This document shows, piece after piece, positions 17,125-25,798 of a stretch of DNA of 64,000 bases. A program made the position numbers and the translations under genes. Numbering within the stretch: position 1 is the first letter of the stretch; the number at the start of each line of letters is the position of its first letter. The stretch lies in the NCBI RefSeq assembly GCF_016307205.1, contig NZ_JAEIJD010000003.1, positions 62,001 to 126,000 of the forward strand. The letters run 5' to 3'. The DNA is from Pontibaca salina (GTDB lineage: Bacteria; Pseudomonadota; Alphaproteobacteria; Rhodobacterales; Rhodobacteraceae). The notes beneath the pieces were generated by a model. The model saw nothing but the letters and a program-made list of their open reading frames with translations. It ran no database searches and had not been told where the DNA came from.

Positions 17125-18417
17125 TCAGATGCCAAACCCGGCCCATGGAATATACCGGACGGGATCTCCGGGACGAACGTGAAGCGCGCCATCCGGCAGT
17201 TCTACCAAGCCTTCGGCCCAACTCAGACCACTGATGCGCCCTGACCCTTCCGAGGCGAACGGCTCTACCTGCCCGTCCCGCACCCGTGCGCGCAGATATT
17301 CGCGCCGCCCCTGCTTCTTACGCTTTTCAAACGCGGCGGGCACCTCAAAACCCTGCGGCTCGACCCAGCCCATGCCCGCCAACAGCGCCAGCGCCGGACG
17401 CGCAAAGATCAGCGTGCAAACCATCGCCGCAACCGGGTTGCCGGGCAGCCCGAAAACCGGCTTGCCGTCCCAAAGCCCCAGCGCCAGCGGCCGCCCCGGT
17501 TTCACCGCAATGCGCCATTTCTGCATCGCCCCCGCCTCGCCAAGCAGAGCAGAGACGTGATCCTCGTCTCCCGCTGACGCGCCACCGCTGGTCAGGATCG
17601 CATCGACCCGCGTCGCGCCCGAGTCCAATGCCGCGCGCAGCAGATCGCGATTATCGCCGACCTTCCCCAGATCCACTGGGCTGTGTCCCATCCGCTCCAA
17701 CAGCGCCAGCAACATGGGCCGGTTTGCGTCGTAAATATGCCCTGCGCCGGCATCGATGCCCGGTTCGGCCAATTCATCTCCAGTGGAAAGAACCCCCACC
17801 CGCAATGAGGTGCGCACTGCAAGCGCACCTATGCCGACCGCCGCAAGCAGTGCCAGATCGGCGGGCGTCACGTGCCGCCCTTCCTGCAATATTACGTCAC
17901 CGGCCTCGACATCCTCGCCCGCGCGGCGGGCATTCGCACGCTGCTTTAGGGGCCCGTGAAAGGCGATATGGCCCGCCTGTACGGTCACGTCTTCTTCCAG
18001 AACCACCGTATCGACCCCCTCGGGCAATGCCGCACCGGTCAGGATGCGCAGCGCGTGCCCCTTGGGCACCGCGCCGGAGAAATCGCCCCCCGCCGCCGCC
18101 CGTCCATCAAGCAGCGGCATCACCTGCACACCCTCGCCCGCCGGTCCGGCAAACCCATAGCCATCAATGGCAGAATTGGCCCGTGGCGGGTTCGAACGCG
18201 CCGCGATCACGTCTTCGGCCAGCACCCGGCCAAGGGCCTGCGACAGGTCAATTGTCTCGACCCCGCAAACCGGATGCAGCCGTTCGCGCAGCAAGTCCAG
18301 CGCTTCGTCCACCGGCGTCCAATGCACGCCGGCGGGCAAGGCGAAACAATCATTGCGCAGCGGCGGCGGCACCGGCATCGCGGCCGTGCTCGGTTTTTCA
18401 GGCTTAGGTGATGACAT
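17125..18417 (-). CDS. moeA: Molybdopterin molybdotransferase MoeA
   Basis: Inserts molybdate into adenylylated molybdopterin. The 430-residue product has the RVLAEDVIAARSNPPRANSAIDGYGF segment of domain I. It then has the molybdopterin-binding domain with STGDEL, TSGGASAGDEDHV and GLPGNPVAA, and the small C-terminal barrel. The ATG at 18417 is preferred to 18459 because AGAGGG lies 8 bases upstream. It is the last gene of the fdhD-mobA-mobB-moeA operon. The other strand has a long open frame across it, which is a composition artefact. Confidence 0.95.
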   Translation of the reverse strand: MSSPKPEKPSTAAMPVPPPLRNDCFALPAGVHWTPVDEALDLLRERLHPVCGVETIDLSQALGRVLAEDVIAARSNPPRANSAIDGYGFAGPAGEGVQVMPLLDGRAAAGGDFSGAVPKGHALRILTGAALPEGVDTVVLEEDVTVQAGHIAFHGPLKQRANARRAGEDVEAGDVILQEGRHVTPADLALLAAVGIGALAVRTSLRVGVLSTGDELAEPGIDAGAGHIYDANRPMLLALLERMGHSPVDLGKVGDNRDLLRAALDSGATRVDAILTSGGASAGDEDHVSALLGEAGAMQKWRIAVKPGRPLALGLWDGKPVFGLPGNPVAAMVCTLIFARPALALLAGMGWVEPQGFEVPAAFEKRKKQGRREYLRARVRDGQVEPFASEGSGRISGLSWAEGLVELPDGALHVRPGDPVRYIPWAGFGI

Positions 18418-18471
18418 CGTTCTGCCCTCTTTTGTCATGATCGCAATCAGCAAATGCACATGACTGAAACC

Positions 18472-18963
18472 TCACAACCCCACCTCGCGCAGGATGAAAT
18501 CGGCAATGCTTTGCGTGTCGTCCAGATCGAAAACCGGGCGGTTTAGATCCAGCGGCGTGTCGCTTGCCAGCGCCCGCACGGTTTCATCCCCGGGCGCGAT
18601 CAGCGGGTTGTTGGCAATCGCGCGATAGGCCTCGATCTTGGGATGGCGGTCGCGTTTATAGCCCTCGATCAGCACCAGATCGCAGGGTGATAACCGGGTC
18701 AGCAATTCGCTCAGGGTCAATTCGGGTGCGCCGCGCAATTCGTGCATCAGCGCGAAACGCCGCCCCGAGGCCAGCATCACCTCGCGCGCGCCGGCGATGC
18801 GATGGCGATAGCTGTCCGTGCCCTCGTGATCCACGTCGAATCCGTCATGGGCATGTTTGACCGTGGACACGGTGAAACCGCGGCCGGTGATCTCGCTTAC
18901 CAGTCGCTCCACCAGCCCGGTCTTGCCGGCGTTCTTCCAGCCGGTAACGCCGTAGACTCTCAT
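18472..18963 (-). CDS. mobB: Molybdopterin-guanine dinucleotide biosynthesis adapter MobB
   Basis: A 163-residue GTP-binding protein that assists MobA in making the guanine dinucleotide form of the cofactor. It begins MRVYGVTGWKNAGKTGL (P-loop), then has STVKHAHDGFDVD and the VLIEGYKRDRHPKIE motif. Its start overlaps the end of mobA by 4 bases, so the ATG at 18963 is clear. A longer frame upstream would read mobA out of frame. Confidence 0.95.
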   Translation of the reverse strand: MRVYGVTGWKNAGKTGLVERLVSEITGRGFTVSTVKHAHDGFDVDHEGTDSYRHRIAGAREVMLASGRRFALMHELRGAPELTLSELLTRLSPCDLVLIEGYKRDRHPKIEAYRAIANNPLIAPGDETVRALASDTPLDLNRPVFDLDDTQSIADFILREVGL

Positions 18964-19580
18964 GGCTGTTCCTCCAGCAAGGCCTCGGCGCGGGCCAGAT
19001 CTTCGGGTGTGTTCACGTTGAAGAACGGATCGAACCGATCTACCGGAAACTGTGCCAGCTGCCCATTGTGACGGTCGGTCCACAGCACCACCTTGCGCAG
19101 CCCGTCACCCAGCGCCGCACGCAGATCGTCGCGCAGCGCCACCGGCCAGAGGCCAAATGTCGGGTGCCGCGCCTGCCCGCGCTCGGGGTCTGGTGTGGCC
19201 GCCAGAACCAGCGGATGGGTCATGCCCTCGCCCGCCAGTTGCAGGCGCGGGACCAGATCGCAGGGAAAGAACGGCGTGTCGGCAGCGGCGGTCACGATAC
19301 TGTCGGTGCCCTGTTCGGCAGCCCAGTCCAGCCCGGCCAGAACCCCGGCCAACGGACCAACAAAGCCGTCGATACTGTCGGCCAGAACCGGCAGGCCCAG
19401 ATCCGCGAAACGGCTCGGGTCGCCATTGGCGTTCAGCGCCAGCCCCGCAACCTGCGGTGTCAGCCGGTCGATCACATGGGCCAGCAATGTGCGTCCGCCA
19501 ATGCGCAGACGCCCCTTGTCGCCACCGCCCATGCGCCGCGCCTGCCCGCCTGCCAGAATCACCCCAAGCGGCGCGTTCAT
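18960..19580 (-). CDS. mobA: Molybdenum cofactor guanylyltransferase MobA
   Basis: Adds GMP to Mo-molybdopterin to give the cofactor of DMSO-reductase-family enzymes such as formate dehydrogenase. The 206-residue nucleotidyltransferase starts MNAPLGVILAGGQARRMGGGDKG, the nucleotide-binding loop. It continues with FVGPLAGVLAGLDWA and AAADTPFFP (metal-binding Asp), and ends with FFNVNTPEDLARAE. A longer start at 19625 overlaps fdhD and adds unrelated residues. It is coupled to mobB. Confidence 0.93.
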   Translation of the reverse strand: MNAPLGVILAGGQARRMGGGDKGRLRIGGRTLLAHVIDRLTPQVAGLALNANGDPSRFADLGLPVLADSIDGFVGPLAGVLAGLDWAAEQGTDSIVTAAADTPFFPCDLVPRLQLAGEGMTHPLVLAATPDPERGQARHPTFGLWPVALRDDLRAALGDGLRKVVLWTDRHNGQLAQFPVDRFDPFFNVNTPEDLARAEALLEEQP

Positions 19581-19611
19581 ACTATGACCTGCATCGAAAA
19601 CCCCTGCATCT

Positions 19612-20502
19612 TCACCCTTCAGCACTTTTGCGGCGATGTTTGCGATCCTCTTCGGGGATGCTGGCGGGGTCAGTGTCGCGAATCAGCCGATCTTCACCGC
19701 TCAGGCAGGTGAACCGTCGCCCGCGCATTCGCCCGATCAATGTCAGCCCGACCTCGCGCGCGATTTCCACACCCCAAGCGGTAAAGCCCGAGCGCGACGC
19801 CAAAACGGGGATACCCATCATCGCCGTCTTGATCACCATCTCCGAGGTCAGCCGCCCGGTGGTGTAAAGGATCTTGTCATCCGAGGCCACGTCGTTGCGC
19901 AGCATCCAGCCGGCGATCTTGTCCACAGCATTGTGACGGCCGACATCCTCCATATAGACCAGCGGTCGGTTCTGGTAACACAGGACGGTGCCGTGAATCG
20001 CCCCCGCCGCAAGATAAAGCGACGGCGTGCGGTTAATCTGTGAGGCCAGATCATAGAGCCATGACGTGCGCAACTCGAACTTGGGCAGGCGCAACCCCTC
20101 CAGTCCCTCCATCATATCCCCAAAGACAGTGCCCACAGCGCAGCCGCTGGTGCGGGTCTTTTTCTTCAGCTTGTCCTCGTAACTGGTTTCGCGCTCGGTG
20201 CGCACGACGACGACTTCCAGATCCTCGTCGTAATCGACGCCGGTGATGGTATCGTCGGCCCGCAACATGCCCTGATTCAACAAGAACCCCAGCGCCAGAT
20301 ATTCAGGATAATCGCCAATGGTCATCGCGGTCACGATCTCCTGAGCGTTCAGAAAGATCGTCAGCGGCCGTTCCTCGACCACCGAGATCATCGTGCGTTC
20401 ACCGGTTTGGTCCACCCCCTCGACCTTGCGCGTCAGGCGCGGTGCGTCGGGATCGGGGGCGATCACATAACCGTCGGCTTGGTCAAACTTGGCCAATTGC
20501 AA
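19612..20502 (-). CDS. fdhD: Formate dehydrogenase accessory sulfurtransferase FdhD
   Basis: Transfers sulfur from IscS to the Mo-bisMGD cofactor of formate dehydrogenase. The 296-residue protein has EERPLTIFLN, the TIGDYPEYLALGFLLNQG segment, the reactive-cysteine loop TSGCAVGTVFGD (Cys121) and EDVGRHNAVDKIAG. The second cysteine of the CxxC motif seen in E. coli is Gly here. It heads the molybdenum-cofactor operon; no formate dehydrogenase structural gene lies in the window. The C-terminal tail is charged. Confidence 0.93.
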   Translation of the reverse strand: MQLAKFDQADGYVIAPDPDAPRLTRKVEGVDQTGERTMISVVEERPLTIFLNAQEIVTAMTIGDYPEYLALGFLLNQGMLRADDTITGVDYDEDLEVVVVRTERETSYEDKLKKKTRTSGCAVGTVFGDMMEGLEGLRLPKFELRTSWLYDLASQINRTPSLYLAAGAIHGTVLCYQNRPLVYMEDVGRHNAVDKIAGWMLRNDVASDDKILYTTGRLTSEMVIKTAMMGIPVLASRSGFTAWGVEIAREVGLTLIGRMRGRRFTCLSGEDRLIRDTDPASIPEEDRKHRRKSAEG

Positions 20503-20552
20503 CCTCTTTTAATGCGCGATACGTCCGTTTCGACACATCCTAGGGGCAACGC

Positions 20553-21269
20553 ATGGCATCCACCACCGTGAATTCCTATTTCTGGGCCGGGCTGCGCGCC
20601 GGCGCCCCCTTTGTCGTGGTGGTCGCGCCCTTCGGCCTGCTGTTCGGGGTGCTGGCAACCGAGGCCGGGTTGAACGTGTTTGAATCCATGACTTTCGCCG
20701 TGACCGTCTTTGCCGGGGCGTCGCAATTCGCCGCCCTGCAACTGATGCAGGAAAACGCGCCGACCATCGTGGTGCTGGCCTCGTCTCTGGCGGTCAACCT
20801 GCGCATGGCGATGTATTCCGCCTCGCTGACGCCCTATATGGGCAAGGCGCCACTGTGGCAGCGCGCATTCGCGGCGTTTTTCATGGTCGATCAATCCTAT
20901 GCCGTTTCCTATGCCCGGTTTGAGACTGACCCTGCCATGACCATCCCCGACCGCATGGCCTATTACGCCGGCACCTGTGCGCTGATCGCGCCGATTTGGG
21001 CGGTTGCCACGCTGGTGGGGGCGCTGATGGGGGCGCGCATTCCCGACGCCTTTGCGTTGGACTTTGCGCTGCCGATCACTTTTCTGGCAATGATCGCACC
21101 GATGTTGCGCACCCCCGCACATGTGGCCGCCGCGCTGGTCGCGGTCGTCGCCTCGATCCCCGGATCGCTCTTGCCCTATAATCTGGGCCTGCTGGTTGCC
21201 GGCGGGGCCGGGATGCTGGTTGGCGCGCGTACTGAACTATTGCTTGAGAACCGAAAGGAACGGACATGA
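20553..21269 (+). CDS. azlC: AzlC-family branched-chain amino acid exporter subunit
   Basis: Large subunit of the AzlCD (YgaZH-type) exporter in the inner membrane. The 238-residue protein has about seven hydrophobic segments and the family motifs FGLLFGVLA, FAGASQFAAL and SLAVNLRMAMYSASL. AzlD follows with a 4-base overlap. It is divergent from fdhD with a 50-base gap, so the two may share a control region. Confidence 0.93.
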   Translation: MASTTVNSYFWAGLRAGAPFVVVVAPFGLLFGVLATEAGLNVFESMTFAVTVFAGASQFAALQLMQENAPTIVVLASSLAVNLRMAMYSASLTPYMGKAPLWQRAFAAFFMVDQSYAVSYARFETDPAMTIPDRMAYYAGTCALIAPIWAVATLVGALMGARIPDAFALDFALPITFLAMIAPMLRTPAHVAAALVAVVASIPGSLLPYNLGLLVAGGAGMLVGARTELLLENRKERT

Positions 21270-21610
21270 GCGGCGCGGGGACCCCGCCCGATACGCTGAC
21301 CCTGTGGATCGTGATCGTCAGCCTTGCGGTCGGCAGTTTTTTACTGCGCTTTGTATTTCTTGGAATGGTGGGCAGTCGGCCCATGCCGCCTTGGGTGTTG
21401 CGGCATCTGCGCTATACGGCGGTGGCGATCCTGCCGGCGCTGGTGACGCCTTTGGTGATCTGGCCCGCGGCGACCGGCGGCGCGGCGGATGTGCCGCGTA
21501 TGGCTGCTGCAGTTGCCACCGTAACCGCGGGATTGCTGAGCCGCAATGTCTTGGCCGCGATCTTGGCCGGTGTGGTCACGCTTTATGGGTTGCTTTACCT
21601 AATCGGCTGA
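21266..21610 (+). CDS. azlD: AzlD-family small exporter subunit
   Basis: The small partner of AzlC: 114 residues, four hydrophobic segments. It has the AVGSFLLRFVFLGMVG start and the conserved PPWVLRHLRYTAVAILPAL segment. The ATG overlaps the azlC stop. The 3' end overlaps the end of the convergent lipoprotein gene by 12 bases. Confidence 0.92.
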   Translation: MSGAGTPPDTLTLWIVIVSLAVGSFLLRFVFLGMVGSRPMPPWVLRHLRYTAVAILPALVTPLVIWPAATGGAADVPRMAAAVATVTAGLLSRNVLAAILAGVVTLYGLLYLIG

Positions 21611-22228
21611 CGCTGCAGTGGCCAACAGCGCGCGGTTTGCCGCCTGCATGCTTTTCTGCAGATTCGCGTCCCCGCCCTCATAATATTTGTCCGAGGTGAC
21701 ATCTGGCAGCGCTGCCACCTGATCACGCAGCTTGGTGGGGAACATGGTCGGGCGGATCGCCTCTTCGAACCCCGGCACCCGGTTCAGAACCCGCGAGGTT
21801 GCTGCAGCGCAGAATGCCCCCGGCACCGGCCCATAATCCAGCGCCATACGATAGGCCGCCTCGGCTTGCTGCGGGGTCACGTCGATGGTCTGGCGGACCA
21901 CGTGATAGGTGCTGCGCGCATGGCTCGAGCGATAGGCTTGTTCAATCGCGGGCGTGATTCCGAACAGGACATCATCGCGCTGCGGCACCAAGTCGGATTG
22001 AAACGACCCCGCAGGGTCGAAAATCACCCGTTCATAACCATTGATCAGCAGCGCCGAATGCCCGCCCTTGCCGGTGCGGTTGTTCACCATTGTATAAAGC
22101 GTCAGCGACGTCGGTCCCGGATCACGATAGGAAACCGCCGCGATGATTTCATCATCGGCGACGGGGCCGCGCGTCGCGCAACCGGCAACAACAAGCAACA
22201 GCGCTCCAAGGCACAGCAAACGGCGCAT
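21599..22228 (-). CDS. Lipoprotein with a possible permuted papain-like (NlpC/P60-type) fold
   Basis: A 209-residue outer-surface or periplasmic lipoprotein: signal MRRLLCLGALLLVVAGC with the lipid cysteine at 17. I do not recognise an exact family. GGHSALLI (His57), the FDPAGSF strand and GAFCAAATSRVL (Cys140) are arranged His-before-Cys. This is as in the circularly permuted NlpC/P60 enzymes such as YiiX. That assignment is inference from motif order. If it is right, the target could be peptidoglycan or lipid amide bonds. It precedes the tiny oxidase subunit in the opposite reading order, with 15 bases between them. Confidence 0.6.
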   Translation of the reverse strand: MRRLLCLGALLLVVAGCATRGPVADDEIIAAVSYRDPGPTSLTLYTMVNNRTGKGGHSALLINGYERVIFDPAGSFQSDLVPQRDDVLFGITPAIEQAYRSSHARSTYHVVRQTIDVTPQQAEAAYRMALDYGPVPGAFCAAATSRVLNRVPGFEEAIRPTMFPTKLRDQVAALPDVTSDKYYEGGDANLQKSMQAANRALLATAASAD

Positions 22229-22243
22229 CAGTATGGCCTTGGG

Positions 22244-22375
22244 TCAGGTCGCGAAAATCGCCAGAAAGATGGCAAGCACCACGCTGGCGATCACCACCTT
22301 TACGATCAGGCTCAGAAAACCGGCATAGGTTCGGTCTTGTTCCGCAATGTCCATGTCACCGTGCTGTTCAGCCAT
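22244..22375 (-). CDS. aa3-type cytochrome c oxidase subunit IV (43 residues)
   Basis: A very small gene. It encodes MAEQHGDMDIAEQDRTYAGF followed by a single membrane helix (LIVKVVIASVVLAIFLAIF). The acidic DMDI..Q..TYAGF start and one C-terminal helix match the bacterial subunit IV of aa3 oxidases known from Paracoccus and Rhodobacter. A GGGA ribosome-like site precedes the ATG. No other oxidase gene is nearby, which is normal for this subunit. It is short enough to be missed by gene finders. Confidence 0.8.
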   Translation of the reverse strand: MAEQHGDMDIAEQDRTYAGFLSLIVKVVIASVVLAIFLAIFAT

Positions 22376-22458
22376 ATCGCATTGTCCCGTTTGTTCATGT
22401 TTCCCTTACGATTAGCCTATTCGCCCATCTCTGTCACCCCGCCAAATCGGCCAGCGGA

Positions 22459-22905
22459 TCATTCCAGATCGGCGGCAAGGCGAAACCCGATGCGATAGGC
22501 GGGTTTGTCGGCATCGGGCTTGGGCATGGCGCGCAGCAGCACGTTCAATTGGCTGACATGCTGCACCAGCTGATTTCTGGCACCGCCGGCGTCACTGCCG
22601 TAGAAGGTGACAATATCGGGGTCGAAATAGCCCATCCCCTCAATCCGCAACACCCCCGTGTTGCCGCCGGTAAAGCCCATCGCAACCTCGTGTTCGCTGT
22701 CAAGCTGCTCCTCGAAATTTCGGATATACAGAATCAACCGCTCATAGGCCCAGCGTGCTGCGCTTTTTTCCTTGCAGGGGCGTTTCATGCTGTCGGGCAT
22801 GCAATCGGCCTGAGGCGCGTAAGTCGGGTCGGTGTGAACCTCATACATATGTGGCAAGACCGCATTCTCGGCGGCCTCGGCGGATGTCGCTATATTGTCG
22901 TCCAT
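22459..22905 (-). CDS. Uncharacterised protein, DUF6173-like
   Basis: A 148-residue soluble protein of unknown function. Its conserved-looking core reads WAYERLILYIRNFEEQLD, then EVAMGFTGG, RIEGMGYFDPDIVTFYG and a C-terminal IGFRLAADLE. I believe this is the DUF6173 family common in Rhodobacteraceae, but I cannot verify it. The ATG at 22905 has AAGGA 8 bases upstream and abuts the stop of the hydrolase gene ahead of it. The frame could extend to 22968 without support. Confidence 0.7.
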   Translation of the reverse strand: MDDNIATSAEAAENAVLPHMYEVHTDPTYAPQADCMPDSMKRPCKEKSAARWAYERLILYIRNFEEQLDSEHEVAMGFTGGNTGVLRIEGMGYFDPDIVTFYGSDAGGARNQLVQHVSQLNVLLRAMPKPDADKPAYRIGFRLAADLE

Positions 22906-22906
22906 G

Positions 22907-23959
22907 TCATATTTCCTTGCGCTCGAACAACCATGCGCCATCCTCGGCGCGCCGCCCCCGCGTGACAAGACCCTGATGGAGCAGGTGATTCAGGTGGGCC
23001 ACGGACTCGACCAGTGCCAGACCGTATTCGCCCTCGCCAATGCGGCGCTTGAACAAGGGCGCAAAACATTCCGCGGCGGTTTTCGGGCAATCCAGATAAT
23101 CCAGCAGACGCCGCAGCGCGCTGTGGTGGTTTTCAATCAACTGCCCCATGCGATGCGGCAACCCGGTGAACGGCAGCTTGTGCCCGCCCAGCGCCAGATG
23201 CTCCTCGCGCGCCAGACGCGACAGGCGCTCGCAGCTTTCCAGCCATTCGGCCAGCGGATCGGCCTGCGGTTCGGTCGCATAGACGCCGATATTGGGGCTG
23301 ATCGTTGACAGGATCTGATCACCTGTGATCACCAGATTGTCATCCCGACTCCAGAAGGTCGCATGTTCCGGTGCGTGGCCGCTGCCTATGTGCACTTCCC
23401 AATCGCGCCCGCCCATGCGGAAGACATCGCCCTGTTTCACCCGGGTAAAGCCCAGCGGCATCGGTGCCACAACATCGGCAAAATTGAACGGACGCTGTGC
23501 CGCGCGCTTGTCATAGAAATCCCGGTCCATGCCGGCATTGCGGTAATAGGCCAGCGTCTCGGCGGGCCATTCGCCCTGTTCGTCCAGCGTCAACATCCGC
23601 GCGAACAGCCAGGCGGTGCGGGTGGTGACCAATTCCGCCCCATGTTCGCGCTGGAACCAGCCCGCCAGCCCGATGTGATCGGGATGGTGATGGGTCACCA
23701 CCACCCGCCGCACCGGTTTACCTGCCAGCGTTCCGGCCATCAGCTTGGCCCAGATGTTGCGCGTCTTGCGGCTGTTGAATCCGGTATCGATCACGGTCCA
23801 GCCAGCGCCATCGTCCAGCGCGTAGACATTGACATGGTCAAGCTTCATCGGCAGCGGCAGACGCATCCACAGCACACCCTCCGCGACTTCGATCGCCTCA
23901 CCCTCGGCGGGCGGTTCGGCCCAAGGGTAACGCAGCCCTGTCTTACCTGATTCGCTCAT
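22907..23959 (-). CDS. MBL-fold metallo-hydrolase
   Basis: A 350-residue zinc hydrolase of the metallo-beta-lactamase fold. It has VIDTGFNS, the metal motif THHHPDHIG, GSGHAPEH and FITGDQIL-like strands (LVITGDQILS), and a C-terminal helical domain with a winged-helix look (residues about 265-350). The layout resembles LACTB2-type enzymes, but the substrate cannot be told. It lies 2 bases after the acyl-CoA dehydrogenase and 1 base before the DUF gene, so the three are likely cotranscribed. Confidence 0.88.
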   Translation of the reverse strand: MSESGKTGLRYPWAEPPAEGEAIEVAEGVLWMRLPLPMKLDHVNVYALDDGAGWTVIDTGFNSRKTRNIWAKLMAGTLAGKPVRRVVVTHHHPDHIGLAGWFQREHGAELVTTRTAWLFARMLTLDEQGEWPAETLAYYRNAGMDRDFYDKRAAQRPFNFADVVAPMPLGFTRVKQGDVFRMGGRDWEVHIGSGHAPEHATFWSRDDNLVITGDQILSTISPNIGVYATEPQADPLAEWLESCERLSRLAREEHLALGGHKLPFTGLPHRMGQLIENHHSALRRLLDYLDCPKTAAECFAPLFKRRIGEGEYGLALVESVAHLNHLLHQGLVTRGRRAEDGAWLFERKEI

Positions 23960-23961
23960 GT

Positions 23962-25665
23962 TCAGACCGCCAGTTCGTCGGTGCCAAGCGCAAATAACGC
24001 TTCGGCACCGCTCTGCACCTGTGCCAGCAGCCCGGCATGTTCGGGCAGCAGCGCGGTAATATAATAGCGCGCCAGCTTTTCCCGTGGGCCGCCCGGATCG
24101 GCCAGCGCCGCAGCCAGATGATAATGTGCACCGAGCACACGGGAGAAGGCGCGCAGATAAGGCACGGCCCCGGCAAAACGATCATTCATGTTGTTCTGCG
24201 CGACCAGCCATTCGGTCGCCCCGCGCAGGGCTTCGCCAGCCTGAAGGACGGGCTCGGCCAGATCGGACAGGCGGGCGCGGGCGCTTTCTGCATGGCGCTC
24301 GATCTCGTCTAACAGGCGAAAAGCCGCCGCGCCCCCGTCCGCCATCTTGCGCCCGACCAGATCCATCGCCTGAATGCCATTGGTCCCCTCATAGATCGGC
24401 AAGACGCGGGCATCGCGGGAAAACTGCGCCGCGCCGGTTTCCTCGATAAAGCCCATGCCGCCATGGACCTGCACGCCAGCATAGGCGACCTCATTGCCGA
24501 TTTCGGTTCCAAAGGCCTTGGCAATCGGCGTCAGCAGCGCAGCGCGCGCGGCCCAGTCGGCTTTGCCCGTCGCCTTTTGCATGTCGATCGCCAACGCGCA
24601 GGCCAGCATGACCGCACGTGCGGCGAAGACATCCGCGCGCATCCCCGTCAGCATCCGGCGCACATCGGCGTGATCGATAATGGTGCCACTGGGCGTTTTG
24701 CCCTGCTTGCGCTCTTGCGCATAGTCCAGCGCTTGCTGAAAGGCGGCCTCGGCGATGCCGACCCCTTCACCGCCCACACCAAGACGGGCGTTGTTCATCA
24801 TTGTGAACATCGCCGCCATGCCGCCATGTTCGGCTCCGACCAGCCAGCCGGTCGCGCCATCATAGTGCATCACACAGGTGGGCGAGCCGTGAATGCCCAT
24901 CTTATGTTCCAAGCTGACCACCTTAAGCGCATTGGCGCGACCCGGCCTGCCATCTGCTTCGGGCAAGTATTTCGGCACCAGAAACAGGCTGATCCCCTTG
25001 GCCCCGGCCACCGCGCCGGGCAGACGCGCCAACACCAGATGAATCACGTTCTCGGTGAAATCATTATCGCCCCAAGTGATAAAGATCTTCTGCCCGCTGA
25101 TCGCATAGCTGCCATCACCGTTCGGTTCGGCCTTGGTGGTCAGCGCGCCCACATCCGATCCGGCCTGCGGCTCGGTCAGGTTCATGGTCCCGGTCCATTC
25201 GCCGCTCATCAGTTTGGGCAGGTATTGCTGTTTCAACGCAGCGCTGGCGTGATGCTCTAGCGCCTCGATCTGGCCCTGCGTCAACAACGGCGCCAGTTGC
25301 AGCGACAGGCAGGCCGCCGACATCATCTCGTTCACCGCGGTGGTAAGGGTCATCGGCAGGCCCATGCCGCCATAATCCGGATCCCCACTCATTCCGACCC
25401 AGCCGCCCTCGGCGATGGCCTTGAACCCTTCGGCAAAGCCGGGCGGCGTGCGCACCACGCCGTTTTCCAGCCGCGCAGGGTTCAGGTCACCGACGCGGTT
25501 CAGCGGGGCCAGCACCTCCTCGCACAACTTGCCCGCTTCGCTCAGGATCGCGCTGATGGTCTCGGCGCTGGCATCTGCAAAACGTTCGGTCGCCGCGACC
25601 GACTCGTAGCCCACCACATAACGCAGCATGAATTCATAATCAGCGACGGGCGCACGATAGGTCAT
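23962..25665 (-). CDS. Acyl-CoA dehydrogenase with extra C-terminal domain
   Basis: FAD enzyme that oxidises an acyl-CoA thioester. The 567-residue protein has the N-terminal extension (MTYRAPVADYEFMLRYVVGY), the acyl-CoA dehydrogenase core with MNLTEPQAGSDVGAL and KIFITWGDNDF, the VHGGMGFIEETG..Q..RDARV..IYEGTNGIQ signature, and the additional C-terminal domain of the long class. This class includes DmdC (methylmercaptopropionyl-CoA dehydrogenase), but the substrate is not readable from sequence. The start has a strong GGAGGA site. Longer starts are not supported. Confidence 0.9.
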   Translation of the reverse strand: MTYRAPVADYEFMLRYVVGYESVAATERFADASAETISAILSEAGKLCEEVLAPLNRVGDLNPARLENGVVRTPPGFAEGFKAIAEGGWVGMSGDPDYGGMGLPMTLTTAVNEMMSAACLSLQLAPLLTQGQIEALEHHASAALKQQYLPKLMSGEWTGTMNLTEPQAGSDVGALTTKAEPNGDGSYAISGQKIFITWGDNDFTENVIHLVLARLPGAVAGAKGISLFLVPKYLPEADGRPGRANALKVVSLEHKMGIHGSPTCVMHYDGATGWLVGAEHGGMAAMFTMMNNARLGVGGEGVGIAEAAFQQALDYAQERKQGKTPSGTIIDHADVRRMLTGMRADVFAARAVMLACALAIDMQKATGKADWAARAALLTPIAKAFGTEIGNEVAYAGVQVHGGMGFIEETGAAQFSRDARVLPIYEGTNGIQAMDLVGRKMADGGAAAFRLLDEIERHAESARARLSDLAEPVLQAGEALRGATEWLVAQNNMNDRFAGAVPYLRAFSRVLGAHYHLAAALADPGGPREKLARYYITALLPEHAGLLAQVQSGAEALFALGTDELAV

Positions 25666-25798
25666 CGGTCGGATCCTCCTCATCTGGATCGGCAGGGAGC
25701 GGGCTTGGCAACCCGGCACGGCACCGTTAAGAAACATGATCCGGTCCCTATAGCAGACCACGCAGGCCGGTCCCACAACCAAAACGCAGCATTCCGCC

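Noticed and set aside
17286-18407. Long plus-strand open frame (373 codons) opposite moeA
   Set aside because: Its product is dominated by Arg, Pro and Ala with no family features. It mirrors the codon bias of the well-supported moeA on the other strand.
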